From Hyperoplus lanceolatus (taxonomy: Eukaryota; Chordata; Actinopteri; Uranoscopiformes; Ammodytidae): a DNA stretch of 64,000 nt. The stretch is from NCBI GenBank assembly GCA_026929865.2, contig CM049404.1, positions 3,040,001-3,104,000 of the forward strand. Direction: 5' to 3'. Shown here one piece after another: positions 1 through 46,557 of the stretch; within the stretch, counting starts at the first letter, position 1, and each line of letters begins with the position of its first letter. The notes below the pieces were generated by a model. It searched no databases. It was not told the DNA's origin and worked only from the letters and a program-made list of their open reading frames with translations. A program made the position numbers and the translations under genes.

Positions 1-33385
<33,385 letters not shown>

Positions 33386-34560
33386 GGACCGGCCAATCAC
33401 GGGCCTCCAAACAACACGCCTTCGCTGACAAAATGCCCGTCACATTTTTGACCCTTCGACGATTTAAGACCGTCGTTATCACCTTCCCAAACAACTAACG
33501 GCAGCGGAAAAGACTGCACGGGCGCCAGCAGCAGCAGCACACCGGAAAGACAGCAGGGTAGAATTTTTCTTTATTTCTCTCTCTCTGAGCCACTACGCCA
33601 GCCCTAAAACAACCAAATCAAGCGCACCTTCAGCCTCAGACGATATGGACCTCAGCTCAGGAGAGCCTTTGTTTTGATCAGATCTTAAAGAGTCCTATTG
33701 GACCAGCAGTTGAAGACTTTTGGCCACAATCAGGATCAGTACTGTACACTCACAGTGGTGACCAAATGCTCAATCTAGCTGGGGAAAAAAGAGTTGAAAT
33801 GCTACGGGACGGTAACAGTCGGTACCATCTCCTCCACCCAGCCAAGGCTGCGCTATAGGATGTCTGATTCTTGATCCCTGCTGGAAGGAACTCGTCTTTT
33901 TATGTTGCTGTCCTCCACAAGAGGTGGTCAGAGACAAAGCAGTCATCATGGTGCTGGTATGGGATTCAGTCTGGATGTGTGACATCACATTGCAGGACAA
34001 ACCAAGGAGGAAAGAATTTTGCAGGAAAACTCTTCCTCCAGAACTGACTGTCTGTCCAACTCTCCATCAATAAGAACAAAGGACATTCTCAGTGATATAT
34101 GATTAATTATTGCATTTAATTGCCCCCCCTTGCCCCACCAATTGCCTACTCTCCCCCAGTGCTGTGCCACTTGTGTTACTGCTGAATTTGCACAACAAAA
34201 GCTAAATCAAAAGAGAGAAGAAGATATATGAATATATATATATATATATATATAAATATATACACTCAACAAAAATATAAACGCAACACTTTTGTTTTTG
34301 CTCCCATTTTTCATGAGATGGACTTAAAGATCTACAATTCATTCCAGATACACAATATTACCATTTCTCTCAAACATTGTTCACAAATCTGTCTAAATGT
34401 GTGATAGTGAGCACTTCTGCTTTGCTGAGATAATCCATCCCACCTCACAGGTGTGCCACATCAAGATGCTGATCTGACATCATGATTAGTGCACAGGTGT
34501 GCCTTAGACTGTCCACAATAAAAGGCCACCCTGAAATGTGCAGTTTTGTCTCACAGCAAA

Positions 34561-37239
34561 ATGCCACAGATGCCACAAGCATTGAGGGAGCGTGCAATTG
34601 GCATGCTGACAGCAGGAATGTCAACCAGATCTGTTGCTCGTACATTGAATGTTCATTTCTCCACCATAAGCCGTCTCCAAAGGCGTTTCAGAGAATATGG
34701 CAGTACATCCAACCGGCCTCACAACCGCAGACCACGTGTAACCACACCAGCCCAGGACCTCCACATCCATCAGGTTCACCTCCAAGATCGTCTGAGACCA
34801 GCCACTGAGACAGCTGCTGAAACAATTGGTTTGCATAACCAAACAATTTAACCAAACAATAACCAAACAACGGTCAGAAACCGTCTCAGGGAAGCTCAAC
34901 TGCATGTTCGTCGTCCTCATCGGGGTCTTGACCTGACTCCAGCTCGTCGCCGTAACAGACTTGAGTGGGCAAATGCTCACATTCGATGGCGTCTGGCACG
35001 TTGGAGAGGTGTTCTCTCACGGATGAATCTCGGTTTACATTGTTCAGGGCAGATGGCAGACAGCGTGTGTGGCGTCGTGTGGGTGAGCGCTTTGCTGATG
35101 TCAATGTTGTGGATCGAGTTGCCCATGGTGGTGGTGGGGTTATGGCAGGCATCTGTTATGGACGAAGAACACAGGTGCATTTTATTGATGGCATTTTGAA
35201 TGCACAGAAATACCGTGATGAGATCCTGAGGCCCATTGTTGTGCCATACATCCATGAACATCACCTCACGTTTCAGCAAGATAATGCACGGCCCCATGTT
35301 GCAAGGATCTGTACACAATTCTTGGAAGCTGAAAATGTCCCAGTTCTTGCATGGCCAGCATACTCACTGGCAGAGGTGGAAAGAGTACAAAAATATTCTA
35401 CTCAAGTAAAAGTATGATTACTTGGATGCAATTTTACTTAAGTAAAAGTAAAAGTACTGGTCTAAAAATCTACTGAAGTAAAAGTGAAAAAGTAGCTGAT
35501 TTAAAATGTACTTAAAGTACAAGTTACTAGTTACTTTTTAACAGCGGTAAGGGGCGGGGGTCTGTTCAGTGTAGGGCATTATATATAAACAAGGGGATAT
35601 AAATCTCAAACTAGTTTTGTTTAATTAATACAACATTTTTACAAATTAAAGTGCACACATTAAACAAATCATGTCACCACACCTGTATGGATGTATACTG
35701 TGTCATTATACTTTAGATAAGCAAATATGGAGCAAATTGTCTGTTAATGTGGGAATGGGAATGTAACCGGTCTACAGACCTAAACAGACTGCAGCTGCAG
35801 TTCTAATAATGTAATTGTGTATAATTGATCTAAACCATGGAAATTGCAAGGTTAGGCTGCTCGATTTTGACAAAAATCATAATCTTGACTATTTTGATTG
35901 ACATTGTGTAATCACAATTATCATAGACAATTATTCATTGATTTAAGAACTGCAACATGGACTTAATTAACATTTGAAACCATGACTTTTGACTTTAAAC
36001 ATATCCTAATTGAACTGAAAACAAGGAAAATACTAATATCCTTTGTAAAACATATTTTTAATAATTAAATAAAATAAGTGTCAAAATCAAAATAAACCGT
36101 TGCAAATGTTGTTGATAGGGCACGTCTTTTGCTAGCAAGAATGTGAAGGCATATTGTATTTATATCTCATGGAGCTGGCTGGATAAGCAAGTTGCATTGT
36201 AGGCTACAGTGTTCTTAATTGATGACTGTTGTGGTGGCAAGAGTCAAGGAGCTTTAAACTTCCTGTGTTTTTTATTCCTTTATTGTTTGGTCATAGACCA
36301 CTTGGATTTGACTTAAAGTGAGTAAACTAATTGGTCGTGATGTTTTGAGGTGCAGCTGGGTCGCATATGACTTTTTTTCTCTCTCTCTCTCTCTCACGGT
36401 CGCGCATGTCATCTGACTCGCGTGTCCGCGCATAACATATCTTGCACATTATTTTAGTTTATGCTTTCTTCTCGATCAAAGGCTGACTTTCTGCCATCTT
36501 CTGGAAGTTTTTCAAAGCTCCCGGCAACAGAAACCGTCTCCATCCTACTCTGCACTGTAGCTGAAAGCTTAACTATCAGGTGAAGGAGGGGCCGATCGCA
36601 CGGCTGGATGAAATGTTTGCTGCATTTAAGCCTTCACGTCTTCACGTGTGGTACAATGATAGTTTAACTAGGATTATTTTGTTTTAATGATAGAGGGAAG
36701 CAATGTTTGTTGTTATCATTTAGTCGCAATGTGTTCTCTCCTCCTGTCGATCATTCACTGTTAGTTAGTTTCCGGTATTGTGCCGTAAAAATAAAAGCCC
36801 CCCGCGATATTTCTTTTCTTTTCTCTCCTTTCCCTATCTATTTTTTTACTCAGTAACGCAGGTGATATAAAATGTAGTGAATTACAATACTTCAAAATAA
36901 AGATACTCAAAGTAAAAGTAAAAGTATAGGTTTTAAAAATCACTTAAAAAATTACAAGTACACGAAAAAACTACTCAATTACAGGAACGCGAGTAAATGT
37001 AATTCGCTACTTTACACCCCTGCTCACCGGACATGTCACCCATTGAGCATGTTTGGGATGTGCTTGACCGGCGTATACGACAGCATGCACCACTTCCCAC
37101 TAATATCCAGCAACTTCGCACAGCCATTGAAGAGGAGTGGACCAACATTCCACAGGCCACAATTGACAATCTGATAAACTCTATGCGAAGAAGATGTGTT
37201 GCACTGCATGAGGCAAATGGTGGTCAAACCAGATACTGA
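34561..37239 (+). pseudogene. Tc1-like transposase pseudogene
   Basis: The N-terminal paired helix-turn-helix starts MPQMPQALRERAIGMLTAGM at the ATG at 34561. A local triplication of 'aaccaaacaa' near 34838-34870 puts a stop at 34849. A further base is lost before the first catalytic aspartate (DESRF region, near 35017) and bases are missing near 35143. QQDNARPH (second aspartate) is near 35275. The hAT element interrupts the gene before MSPIEHVWD, which carries the third acidic residue (37033-37060). The C-terminal end is HEANGGQTRY. Clearly inactive. Confidence 0.88.
35371..37022. mobile_element. hAT non-autonomous element nested in the Tc1-like copy
   Basis: The ends CAGAGGTGGAAAG and (rc) CAGGGGTGTAAAG are hAT-like. 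The flanks CTCACTGG (35363-35370) and CTCACCGG (37023-37030) are an 8-bp target duplication with one mismatch. Near the left end it has repeated 'aagtaaaagtaaaagta' motifs, mirrored at the right. Its 1.65-kb interior has no transposase. Confidence 0.88.
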
Positions 37240-38866
37240 CTGGTTCTGAGTCTCCAGACCCCCAATAAAGCAAAAAAATGCACATTTCAGAGTGGCCTTT
37301 TATTGTGGACAGTCTAAGGCACACCTGTGCACTAATCATGATGTCAGATCAGCATCTTGATGTGGCACACCTGTGAGGTGGGATGGATTATCTCAGCAAA
37401 GCAGAAGTGCTCACTATCACACATTTAGACAGATTTGTGAACAATGTTTGAGAGAAATGGTAATATTGTGTATCTGGAACGAATTTTAGATCTTTAAGTC
37501 CATCTCATGAAAAATGGGAGCAAAACAAAAGTGTTGCGTTTGTATTTTTGTTGAGTGTATATATATATGAATACATTTTGTTTTTCAACAAATGAAACGT
37601 TGGAAGAAAAAAAAATGTCATCTTAATGTACAAAAGATAAGTTTGAAAAAGATGGATTTGATATTTCCAGTGATGGAAAATGATGAAAAACACAAGGAAC
37701 AAAGTCGTCCTATATGCCATGTTTTACTTTGAATGTTGTTTAGTGCAAAAACAGACTTTTTTTTTCGTTAGATAAAAATGTGCTATGATGAAAATGTCGT
37801 CCAACTTAGTGACTGAAAGTGAGAGTTTTAAAAATAGGTAAGTGGCAAAATAGATAAATATTTATATATATATTACAGACTTTTTCTATATTTCATGAGG
37901 TCTTGGAGCCATTGTGTGCTAGACAATGGTCATTTCTGTGGGAGGCAACCTCATACAACTATCTTTCTAGACCTCCCCACTTGTCTAAAAGAAAAGTGGA
38001 ACGGTTCCCAACTGAAAACGATGGCCTGTTTAGGTAGTGCAGAAGGAGAAACAGTATTGTTTTTGTTAAAGAAGTCTGCAGGAAAGAAGGTAAAACTTTA
38101 AGGTTCCAGTTTTTCAAATGTGAATGTTGTTTAAGAAAAGATATTGAAATGTAGCTTGACTTATGTAAGTGTTTTTGTACCAGTTGAAGGCCTTTCTTTA
38201 TTTATTTTTCGTTGTGTGGTTTTATAGGGGTAAAAGAAAAAACACAAAAAGAAAAAAAAGACTTAAAAATGTTTTCCTTGCGGTACATGCTTCTCCACAT
38301 TAACTTGCAGTGCTTCAGAAAAACATACATTCATAAACGAGACATTCCCTTCTCCTGGGAGGGATACATGGCTGCTAGGTTAGGAAAAAAAACAGAAAGA
38401 TGTTACACAAAGCAGGGTAATATACTGTATAATGTATGTGCTCAGCCATCCTGTTGTGAAACTTTAGAGCACCAGACCATTGACAACCAGATCTGATGGA
38501 TAAGGCCAAGGAAAAAAAAGCTCTTTACTCATCCCCCGTTGTCCATGTCGCTATTGTTTCAAATAGAAACAAAATGTGGCTACGACTTCAAATGCATCAA
38601 ATACAAAAACATGACAGTTATGGTGCATCAAAATCTTTTCATGTTCTTCAACAGTGCTTCCCTCAGATTAGCTTGCCCTGTGACGGAGTGGAAAGGCCTC
38701 CAAATCAGCCCGATCCACAGTTTCACAAAGGTGGATCAGGAGCCTTTCCGGTAGACTGTTGTAAAAGGCCTGGTTGCTCCCTTAGTTAAATTACTTTATT
38801 AGTCAATGGTTGGTTACTTTGAAATGTGTCTTTTCAAATATCTCCGGAGGGGGTCAGAGCGCAGGG

Positions 38867-39070
38867 TCGGCCGCAGTACAGCGCCCCTGGAGCTGTTTGG
38901 GGTTAAGTGTCTTTCTCAAGGACACAATGGTAGAGATGGTGGGCACCGTAGACGTAATACCAGCCTCTGCTAGTTACAACTAACACCCTCCTGTCCGGTG
39001 CAGGGGATCGAACTAGCGACCTCATGGTTACTGGTCGGTCACCTTTCCTCTAGGCCATCCTACCACCTCC
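38867..39070. repeat. SINE-like unit in the 3' UTR
   Basis: 'gcgcccctggagctgtttgg', 'caaggacacaatggtagaga' and 'ggggatcgaactagcgacc' (box B-like reverse) followed by 'taggccatcctaccacc'. Related to 16262-16385. Not a functional tRNA. Confidence 0.55.
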
Positions 39071-41095
39071 TGGGTCACAAGGAGGCAAGTCAAACTTACT
39101 ATAACCATCTCGAGTAATCTGTTTAGGTTACAGGCCCTATACTAAGTATGTTTGAGAGGAGGAAACTAAAAGATGGCAGTCACAATTGTTCATAAAACTT
39201 CGACTTTGGGCCATTTAAAAGTAAATCACGGTTTAGGGTCAAAATAATGTAACTGATGTGAAACATTCTGCATTCTGAGTTTAAGTGTTAATATCACATT
39301 ATGTTGAATGTTCCATTGACATGTACACAGAATATCAGCAGCTAGCAGTCCAAGTGTGTGAGCACCACTTATAAGCAGCAGTTGGTAAAAGTGATACATG
39401 TTTTACAGTGTGCAATGAAAGGAAATTGTAGCATGTGGCGTGATTATTTACTTCAGTCACAAAAGTCAATGGTAAATTTACCACAAATTAAATGTGATAA
39501 GAATCAGATGAAAAACCCTGAATGAGCCACTGCTAGGTACAAGCAGATGCGGTACCATGTTAGCTACTGCATTATTCAAATGTCACAGCTTTATCAATAT
39601 CCCTTACTGTTAGAACACCAACATAGCTCTATCGTTGCACTAGAGTTGGAGAGGCCTACTATAGCCGACTGTATGGGGGAAAACTATACGGCAATGTTAG
39701 ACTTGTTAACAGTCTAAAGCATATGTGTCATCCATCTCCGTCTTTGTTCTTATCATTTAAATTTGTCCAGGTCTACTCTTTTTTTTTCTTCTTCAAATAT
39801 AAATGCTACGCCTTTATGCCACCAAACTGAACACATACTGCTGCCGTCAAGTGACAACCCTTGAGCCTATCACCACCCCCTATCACCCCCCTGGATAGGT
39901 TTTTAATGTAATACTGAAACCCCTTTAAAAGAGAGGACCTTCTTATCTTTAGATATTAGCCTGTATAGTTCACACTAAATAGACCATGTTATTATCTGAC
40001 AGCATAAGATATGAGTGTGGACAGAATGAAAATGTACTGTATGTGTGGCAATACTTGAAAACGACTGAACTACACAGGGTAAAACAAACAGCATACAGGG
40101 GCAGATGACCAAAGCTTTATTCACACACGCCATGGAGAACATCTCCGTCACATGAGATTATCTTTGATCCTTCTTGCTTTTCAGTTCTTCCACTAAAAAC
40201 ACACCTAAGCACTCAGTTCTAGACACCTCATAGCCCTTCATTGAAGGTAGGCTATGAAGTGTCTTGATGCTTGGTGATGGTGTTGCTTCCATGAAAAGGC
40301 ATTCAGTATGATGTGGATGTGGACCAGTGCAATGGTGTTTGACTGCTATTCACTTGCTATTCATTTGTTCTTTTGATGAAGATTTGTAAAGATGCTGTTA
40401 AGTAATGTGTAAACAGTAATGAGGATTAGTTAGTAAACCTCTAGGATCCATTTGTAGGTAGTTAAAAAGGAGAAGAAAAAAAAGTTCACCAAGGTGTTTC
40501 TTAGTTTTTGCTTCTTATTTTCTGCTTCACCACACGTTGGGGGTAAAAAGATGAAAAGATTTGGGCAAGAGGCAGAGGGGAAGTGCTTTGAAGGCCATAG
40601 TATACCGCTTCATTTTCCATTCTGTTGCATCTGCCGTGGTGTTCGAAACTTCCGCACAAAGACAGTGCTGGAGGAGGGTCGAATGGAGCTCTTCACTGTG
40701 CCTTTGTCAAGCCTCTTCCCATACTGAAAATGATGCATTTTTACCATATGCTTTAAGAAGATGACTGTGTCAAAAAATACTGAAAAAAACTGATTTCAAA
40801 ATACATTTAAGATCGACCATTTAATATGTATTAAAACATAGATCAATATTTGGTTGAATATGCTATTTTAATTTCTTTCTGACACTGCCACGTTACCAAT
40901 CTCATGTCTGTGTGTTGAGCGCAGACTTAGGAGTTGGCAAAGGGTCAATTGTTTTCCCTTTTTTTTCTTCAAGGGATTAAAAACACAAACATCTTGTTGG
41001 TTTGGACATTTTTGTAAACATTTTCACATTTCCTGAAATGTCAAAAAAAAATATGTTTTGCTGTAAAAGCCAACGCTATTCCAACATCTATTGGG

Positions 41096-41098
<3 letters not shown>

Positions 41099-41190
<92 letters not shown>

Positions 41191-41210
41191 CGTGTGTGTG
41201 TGTGTGTGTG
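41099..41210 (+). repeat. (TG)n microsatellite
   Basis: About 55 TG units with two CG interruptions near the 3' end. Confidence 0.97.
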
Positions 41211-41594
41211 AAATGTGCTTATCTTTTTCAGTATGGGCTGCACCCTTCCAACATGACAACCTTAATACTCCCCACCAATCTGCCATTATGCCACCCCCCC
41301 AAACAGCAACACTCAAAGTTCTTCATCCAACTTCCTCACCCCGCAGTGTTCACTTTGATTAAAGTACATTTCAGAGCATAAAATACCTTCGCACACAGAT
41401 TAAAGAGAGAGGTAGAAGGGGGGAAGATTTAAAAAAAAAAAAAAAAAAAACCTTAAAGAGTTTTAATACTTTATGAATCCTGATACCTTTTTAAAGAGTT
41501 TCAGACTTGAAGCTGCTTGTGACAGGTTTTTGGCTGTTTCACGCCGGCCGGGTGTAAATATTCCTGCTCTTTCCTATTTTGCAGATTTGTTACG

Positions 41595-41640
41595 TGTAAA
41601 TAGACATGCATCAAGGAGAGATTAAAAATGTTTTTTTGCT
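41595..41640 (+). terminator. Probable plxna1 cleavage/polyadenylation region
   Basis: TGTAAATA at 41595-41602 matches the Pumilio recognition element. ATTAAA at 41621-41626 is the commonest variant poly(A) signal. A T/GT-rich stretch (tttttttgct, then cttgtctgtttttttcccc) follows, as expected of a downstream element. Cleavage would fall near 41640. Confidence 0.55.
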
Positions 41641-42671
41641 AAGTCTGGCTTGTCTGTTTTTTTCCCCTGCCCCCTCTATACTCTGAAAGTTGTGAATTTG
41701 GAACTTGTTACACATTTTTTCCGGGGGTTATTCTCAAGTGTACGTCACTTTTTAAAGGAACTTGGAATATCAAAAGCAGATATGAGACTTGAATATCATG
41801 CACTGGTACGGTATTGGAAAGCAACAGCTACTGCCTGTTTCTTCACGGTGTTGTTTATTGGGGCATTGACAAAGACGAGGGGAAAACATTAACAAGCCTT
41901 TACTTTCAGAAAACCCTTCCAGAAGTGAGCCAGCAAGATGATGCTAAGATGAGTTTTAAGAGCCCAATCTCCCATCCATATCCCACATTTGAACAGACTG
42001 AAATTGTCCCAGGGAGTGTGAGACCACTGAATCCTTTAAAGACACTGTCAGATAGGCAGTGCTGTGTGGCAGTAATGATGTGATAAGAGAATGAGCTTCA
42101 TAATATCCTTGTACCGTTGATTCCTTGATACCGTAAACCTTAAAAAACAAGGCATATCTCCATACATCTGCAATATGTCTAACACTGTGCTTCACCAGGG
42201 GGAGAAGTGTAAACAGGACAAACAGTAACATACAATATGCTATAGATGGGTGATAAAAAAAGTACAGTATATGGCTGTGCTTGCCTGTCTCTTGGCCACA
42301 GTATCTGCATAGCTCTAGGGCCGGCTTTAACTGTATTTGGTCCTAACTGAAATATCCAAACCTTTACTGGACATGCTGCCACACATTGCTACGTTTCCAT
42401 GCACAGCATTAGATTAAGGTCCATACTCCAGTTAAGACTAACGTTCCAAATAAGGTGTTTATATTCACAACAGCTACGGGGATATCCCTGTTTACATGTC
42501 ACTCAGCATATTCTGAATAAGCCAGTAAAGTGGTACTACACAGTAATAAATTATGTCTCATCCAAGGAAAATTAACATTCTTTATGTCAGTAGTGTTGCC
42601 CTGCATTGTTTTGCTAGCCAAAAATGACACTGCTTTTTTAAGGAGTGTTGTTGCATGTTTACACTGTAGTT
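41641..42671. other. Intergenic, nothing recognised
   Basis: AT-rich unique-looking sequence downstream of the plexin poly(A) site. Short open frames here (for example at 41650 and 41956) match nothing I know. Confidence 0.5.
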
Positions 42672-43724
42672 CAGGGGTGCCAAACTCTGGCCCGCGGGCT
42701 AAATCCGGTCGTTTCTATTGTTGATCCGGCCCGTGAATCACTTCGAAAATTCCATTCAATACGGCCCGCCTAATAAAAGAAACAAACAAAAAAAGATTTT
42801 CTCTTTCTTATTCATGCAGAGCCTGTGCCATATCCGCACGTCGCACACACTCCCAATCGCTAGGACAGTCGCGTAACTTACCGCTAGGAATGTCTGCTGA
42901 ATGTTCCACAGCTCAGGATTTTAAGCCATGTATTGATCTTAGAAAATATGTCAGAGGGTTCTGAGGGATGTAAATATCTATGTGGCTAATAGCATGCTAA
43001 TATTGATGATTGATTGTGTCGCGTGTCTAAGGATGAATGCTAACATTTACTGGTTTCTAACTTTTTCGCTAACATTTGCTAGTCGCTGATAGCCCAGCCC
43101 TTTCGTTTCCAATGGTGGCTAGGCATTTCATTACCAATGTAAAGTGTCAAAAATAGTTAACACTGGTGCTGGGTCACGTTTTCAAACCAGGCACGGCCAG
43201 CTCCGCTGAACAGCTGGAGTCGCGAGACAGAGGAGTTCCCGCGGTAATAAAAGTGACGGGCAATCGCTCTTGATGATATGATTCTCCTATATGGTATTTA
43301 CACAACAACGAACGCACAGAAGGTTATTGTTCCCATCCGAACGAGTAAAAGACCAGAGGACATGCTTGTATGTGTCTCTGTTTTGAGAATGTCACCTGCA
43401 GTGAACACAGAGTGTTTTATTTTGAAAATTAATCAATGTTTTTATTGTTTTGTCGGCGTCTGTGTTCCTGTCTTATCTCGATGTGTTCTGTGCTAAATTG
43501 ATGCGGTGAGCTCCGGCATCCAGCAGGAATAGAAGCAGTGCGAATTTCACCGGACCTCTGGAGCAGCAGCGGAGCAGAGAGACGGTGCACTGACTAAAGT
43601 AAAAACCTGACAGATGCCGTGGCGGAGCCGAGAAGGACCGGACAGGTAGCTGGTGGAATTCCGCCTTTAGTGCTAATATCATGTCGTTGAGTGGCCCTTT
43701 GTGAAAATGAGTTTGACACCCCTG
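42672..43724. mobile_element. hAT non-autonomous element (Charlie/Tip100-like ends)
   Basis: It starts CAGGGGTGCCAAACTCTGG with 'cccgcgggctaaatccgg' and ends 'aatgagtttgacacccctg'. These CAGGGGTGxCAAACTC ends are typical hAT termini. The flanks ctgtagtt and ctccagat are only partly similar, so the 8-bp duplication is decayed. No transposase is left. Confidence 0.75.
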
Positions 43725-44788
43725 CTCCAGATTAACAGCCATAAACCAGGGCATACGTCACAAACTGCAGAAAAAGCTGAAAAATGCAAATGAAAAACCA
43801 CGGTCAGAATATTTATTCCGATTAAGGTGTATACATGCCATAATATTGTGATTGAGATCAGAATACTCCAGGTGTTTTATGACCAGGTTAATATCGAGTA
43901 TTGCTGTGCATGTAAACATAGACAATGTTGTACAGGCATTCATGGTGATGAATCCTTATGACTTTGGTGATCCCTTGACTTGTACCTTTCGCGCCAAAAT
44001 ACTAAATACATGTTCCCCTCCGGAGGAATAGTGATGATGAGCCTTTTTCTCACCTTTTTGTCTGAAACCATCAGGTTCATATTTATTCCTTAAACATTGG
44101 GACTGAACATGCCGTCATAATACAATAAAAAAATTGCCCTAACTACTGACCAAGTATACTGATGGTTGCGAGGCTTTTAAAGGCCTAGCCCCTCCCCCTT
44201 AGAACTACCATTTACTCAGTTTTTCAATAAACTAATTTTTAAACACAAATGACACTTATAGTAACCTTCCTTCAATAAACAAAATAATAACTCAAATAAT
44301 CCACCATTTTCACATAAATATAATGTAGTGACATGCCCTTTATGTCACACTTTGTATGTATTAATATCATCTATTTGCTTTCACATTTCAATTTCGATTT
44401 TCAAAGTGTTACAAATGATTTAAGACAGTGCTTTGGCCTTTGGTCATTTATTTCCAAACACTCTTTGGCGTGGTATCAGAACAGATCCGGTCCTGTTCTC
44501 TCAGACTGTCCATTACCAGCAGGAAAAATGTAAAAGTGAAAATGTGTCGAGCCCTCCCCCCTGGGTAACCAGAGGATTTGACAGGCAGCCTATCTATCAA
44601 ATTAAAAAGTCCATTAAGAAAACATAAAAAGAGGAGATAGACTCAGACCTCCGGAGAGATTATGACCTGGATATCACAGACACATTGTCTTTTCTTCAGA
44701 GTAGGTTTGACCTCTCTTTACAATCCTAAAATCATTATTTTTCTATTTGTTCATTCATTCCTCCACCTGTTGGTCCTTTTCAGACAGT
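43725..44788. other. Intergenic, nothing recognised
   Basis: AT-rich sequence without clear repeat boundaries or coding signal. Confidence 0.5.
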
Positions 44789-45070
44789 CCTTGCGTTCCA
44801 AATCACATACTCTTTCTTTTGACTATACAACATACTAAAGTACAGAAGAGTTTTAGGGCCACAGAGAGAAAAAAAATCAGATAAGGAAGTTTTTTTTCAT
44901 TATGTCAAGAAATGTCAAGAATAAAGACGAAAACTCCAAAATGCTATTGGAGTTAGTGGGGCATTTATGTATTTTCAGCATACTACAATTGACTTGCATG
45001 TATTGGGATATCCTAAATCTTTTTTCTGGCATACTAAATAGTAAAGAAGTATGTGGATTGGAACGCAGGG
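44789..45070. mobile_element. MITE, 'GCGTTCCAAATC' family, copy 2
   Basis: Nearly identical to 8633-8908 throughout ('aaagtacagaagagttttag', 'aatgtcaagaataaagacga', 'ggcatactaaatagtaa'). The ends are 'ccttgcgttccaaatcac' and 'tggattggaacgcaggg'. Confidence 0.7.
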
Positions 45071-45328
45071 TCTGTCTCCTCTTGCTTCCTCTGCATGGTA
45101 AGGTTTCAAGCTGTGGATTGAAGGAATGGCGATAGCAAACTGTAGCCTTTGTAAATATTTATTTTCTACCAAGTTTATTTTAGCTACAAATATTTTCTTT
45201 CTAATTATGAAACATTTGAACCCCACGCTACCTATGGATGTCCAGACCACAAGCCTAGAATCCCCCCTGTGGATGCTCAGGTCGCTGCAGACATCATGCT
45301 CGCTTTGTGAATAGTCAGTAACTATTAA

Positions 45329-46331
45329 GGTGCGAACACACCAAACGCGTTGGGTGCGGTGGCCAAAGCGCCCAACGCACCTGATCTGGCGCTTGGTCAT
45401 TTTGTGTCAAAAAATGGTTCAACGCGCCCAACGCTACGCAGCTAGTCTCCCCGATATATTTATTCCCCTAATCAACCATGGCTGCGATCAGACCCGACCC
45501 GACACAACAGCGTTCATGTCCACACAAAAACAACACGGCCAACAATTGTGCCAAAAGACAAATAAACAGCAACTGAACGGAACAAATAGCCTTAAAACAG
45601 CATTGCAGATTCACGCCACTCGAAAATGAACACAAACAGCAAGGCAGCACCATACCAAACACATTTACAGCAGCATTGTGCACAGGGCAGTAGAGGCTAT
45701 TACCCTACCTGGCAGTGACGGGACCGTGGCTGGCGTAGATATAGGCTTAAACACCGGTGCTTCGCTGTACTCATTGTGAAAGTTCCCCGGACTTAGCCGT
45801 TATGTTTGGGTTCATTATGGAGGTGGTGGCCGCACACAACCGGGTGAGTTAACTAACGCTATCCGACCGGTGCTAACTTGGTTCATCGGCTAAAGCACAG
45901 CCGCTATATTCACTGAATTAACCAGGAAGCCCATTCTCCTGGCTCACTTTCCCCACCCAACCCCGAGCGGCTTCATATCACCAGCCAGCCGCAAATACAT
46001 TTCCTACTCGGTGTTTCTCAGCCTCTGTGTTGTCCTCCCACCCATGCTCCCACCGTGCCGATGTCTGTGACGTCGGGTCAAGCTCACCGCTGATTGGCCA
46101 ACGCGGCTAAACGTCACGCGCTGGAGCGTTGAAAGTTAAATTTTTTCATCTCGGGCGATGGTGCGTTGACGCTTTGGTGGGGCGTTGACGCTTTGGTAAC
46201 GTGGCTGCCGCGCCCAAAGCGCCGCTTGCCCGCGGCCAACGGATCATCGCGCCTAAACCAATGGTTCCCTATGCAAAAATAGGATTTTTCAATACCGCCA
46301 CCGCACCCAACGCGTTTGGTGTGTTCTCACC
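45329..46331. mobile_element. TTAA-type transposon, copy B (complete ends)
   Basis: TTAA at 45325-45328, then GGTGCGAACACACCAAACGC. The right end is 'caacgcgtttggtgtgttct' then CACC and TTTA (46332-46335, one change from TTAA). The inverted ends are about 35 bp. It aligns with 4860-5711. No transposase frame, so non-autonomous piggyBac- or Kolobok-like. Confidence 0.75.
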
Positions 46332-46557
46332 TTTACAGTTGAGCTATGCAGAACCAAGACTGTGCTAGGCGCCCTTTGTGTTGCGAGTGTACATTGTAAA
46401 CAAATGTCAGCCGGATGCCACTATCACTCAGCATGCTTTGGGTGTGATCGTTAGAGAGGCAAATACAGTGAGCTTCCACAAGAGTTTTTCTTCACTCATC
46501 TTCTCTCCATCCTGTCCTTTTTGGTTTCCACTTGCATAACATTTGAATCCCCTGCTA

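Larger units (their letters stand above)
34263..37557 (+). mobile_element. Tc1-like transposon in the plxna1 3' UTR (hAT inserted inside)
   Basis: Terminal inverted repeats of about 279 bp (34263-34541, 37279-37557) start CACTCAACAAAAATATAAAC and are flanked by TA (34261-34262, 37558-37559), the Tc1/mariner target. Without the hAT element (35371-37022) it is about 1.64 kb, the normal size. It lies in the sense direction downstream of the plexin stop. Confidence 0.92.
33386..41640 (+). other. plxna1: Probable plxna1 3' UTR (long, transposon-interrupted)
   Basis: No gene-like open frame occurs between the stop codon and a poly(A)-signal-like site at 41621. The DNA is mostly unique, AT-rich and UTR-like, apart from a Tc1-like element holding a hAT element (34263-37557), a SINE-like piece (38867-39070) and a TG microsatellite (41099-41210). 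Removing 34263-37557 would leave a UTR of about 5 kb, plausible for a plexin. The extent is inferred; an earlier cleavage site is possible. Confidence 0.55.

Noticed and set aside
34482-35417. Several overlapping frames as separate genes
   Set aside because: They are pieces and shadow frames of the Tc1-like transposase pseudogene. 54210-54959 on the + strand is likewise a shadow of the second copy.
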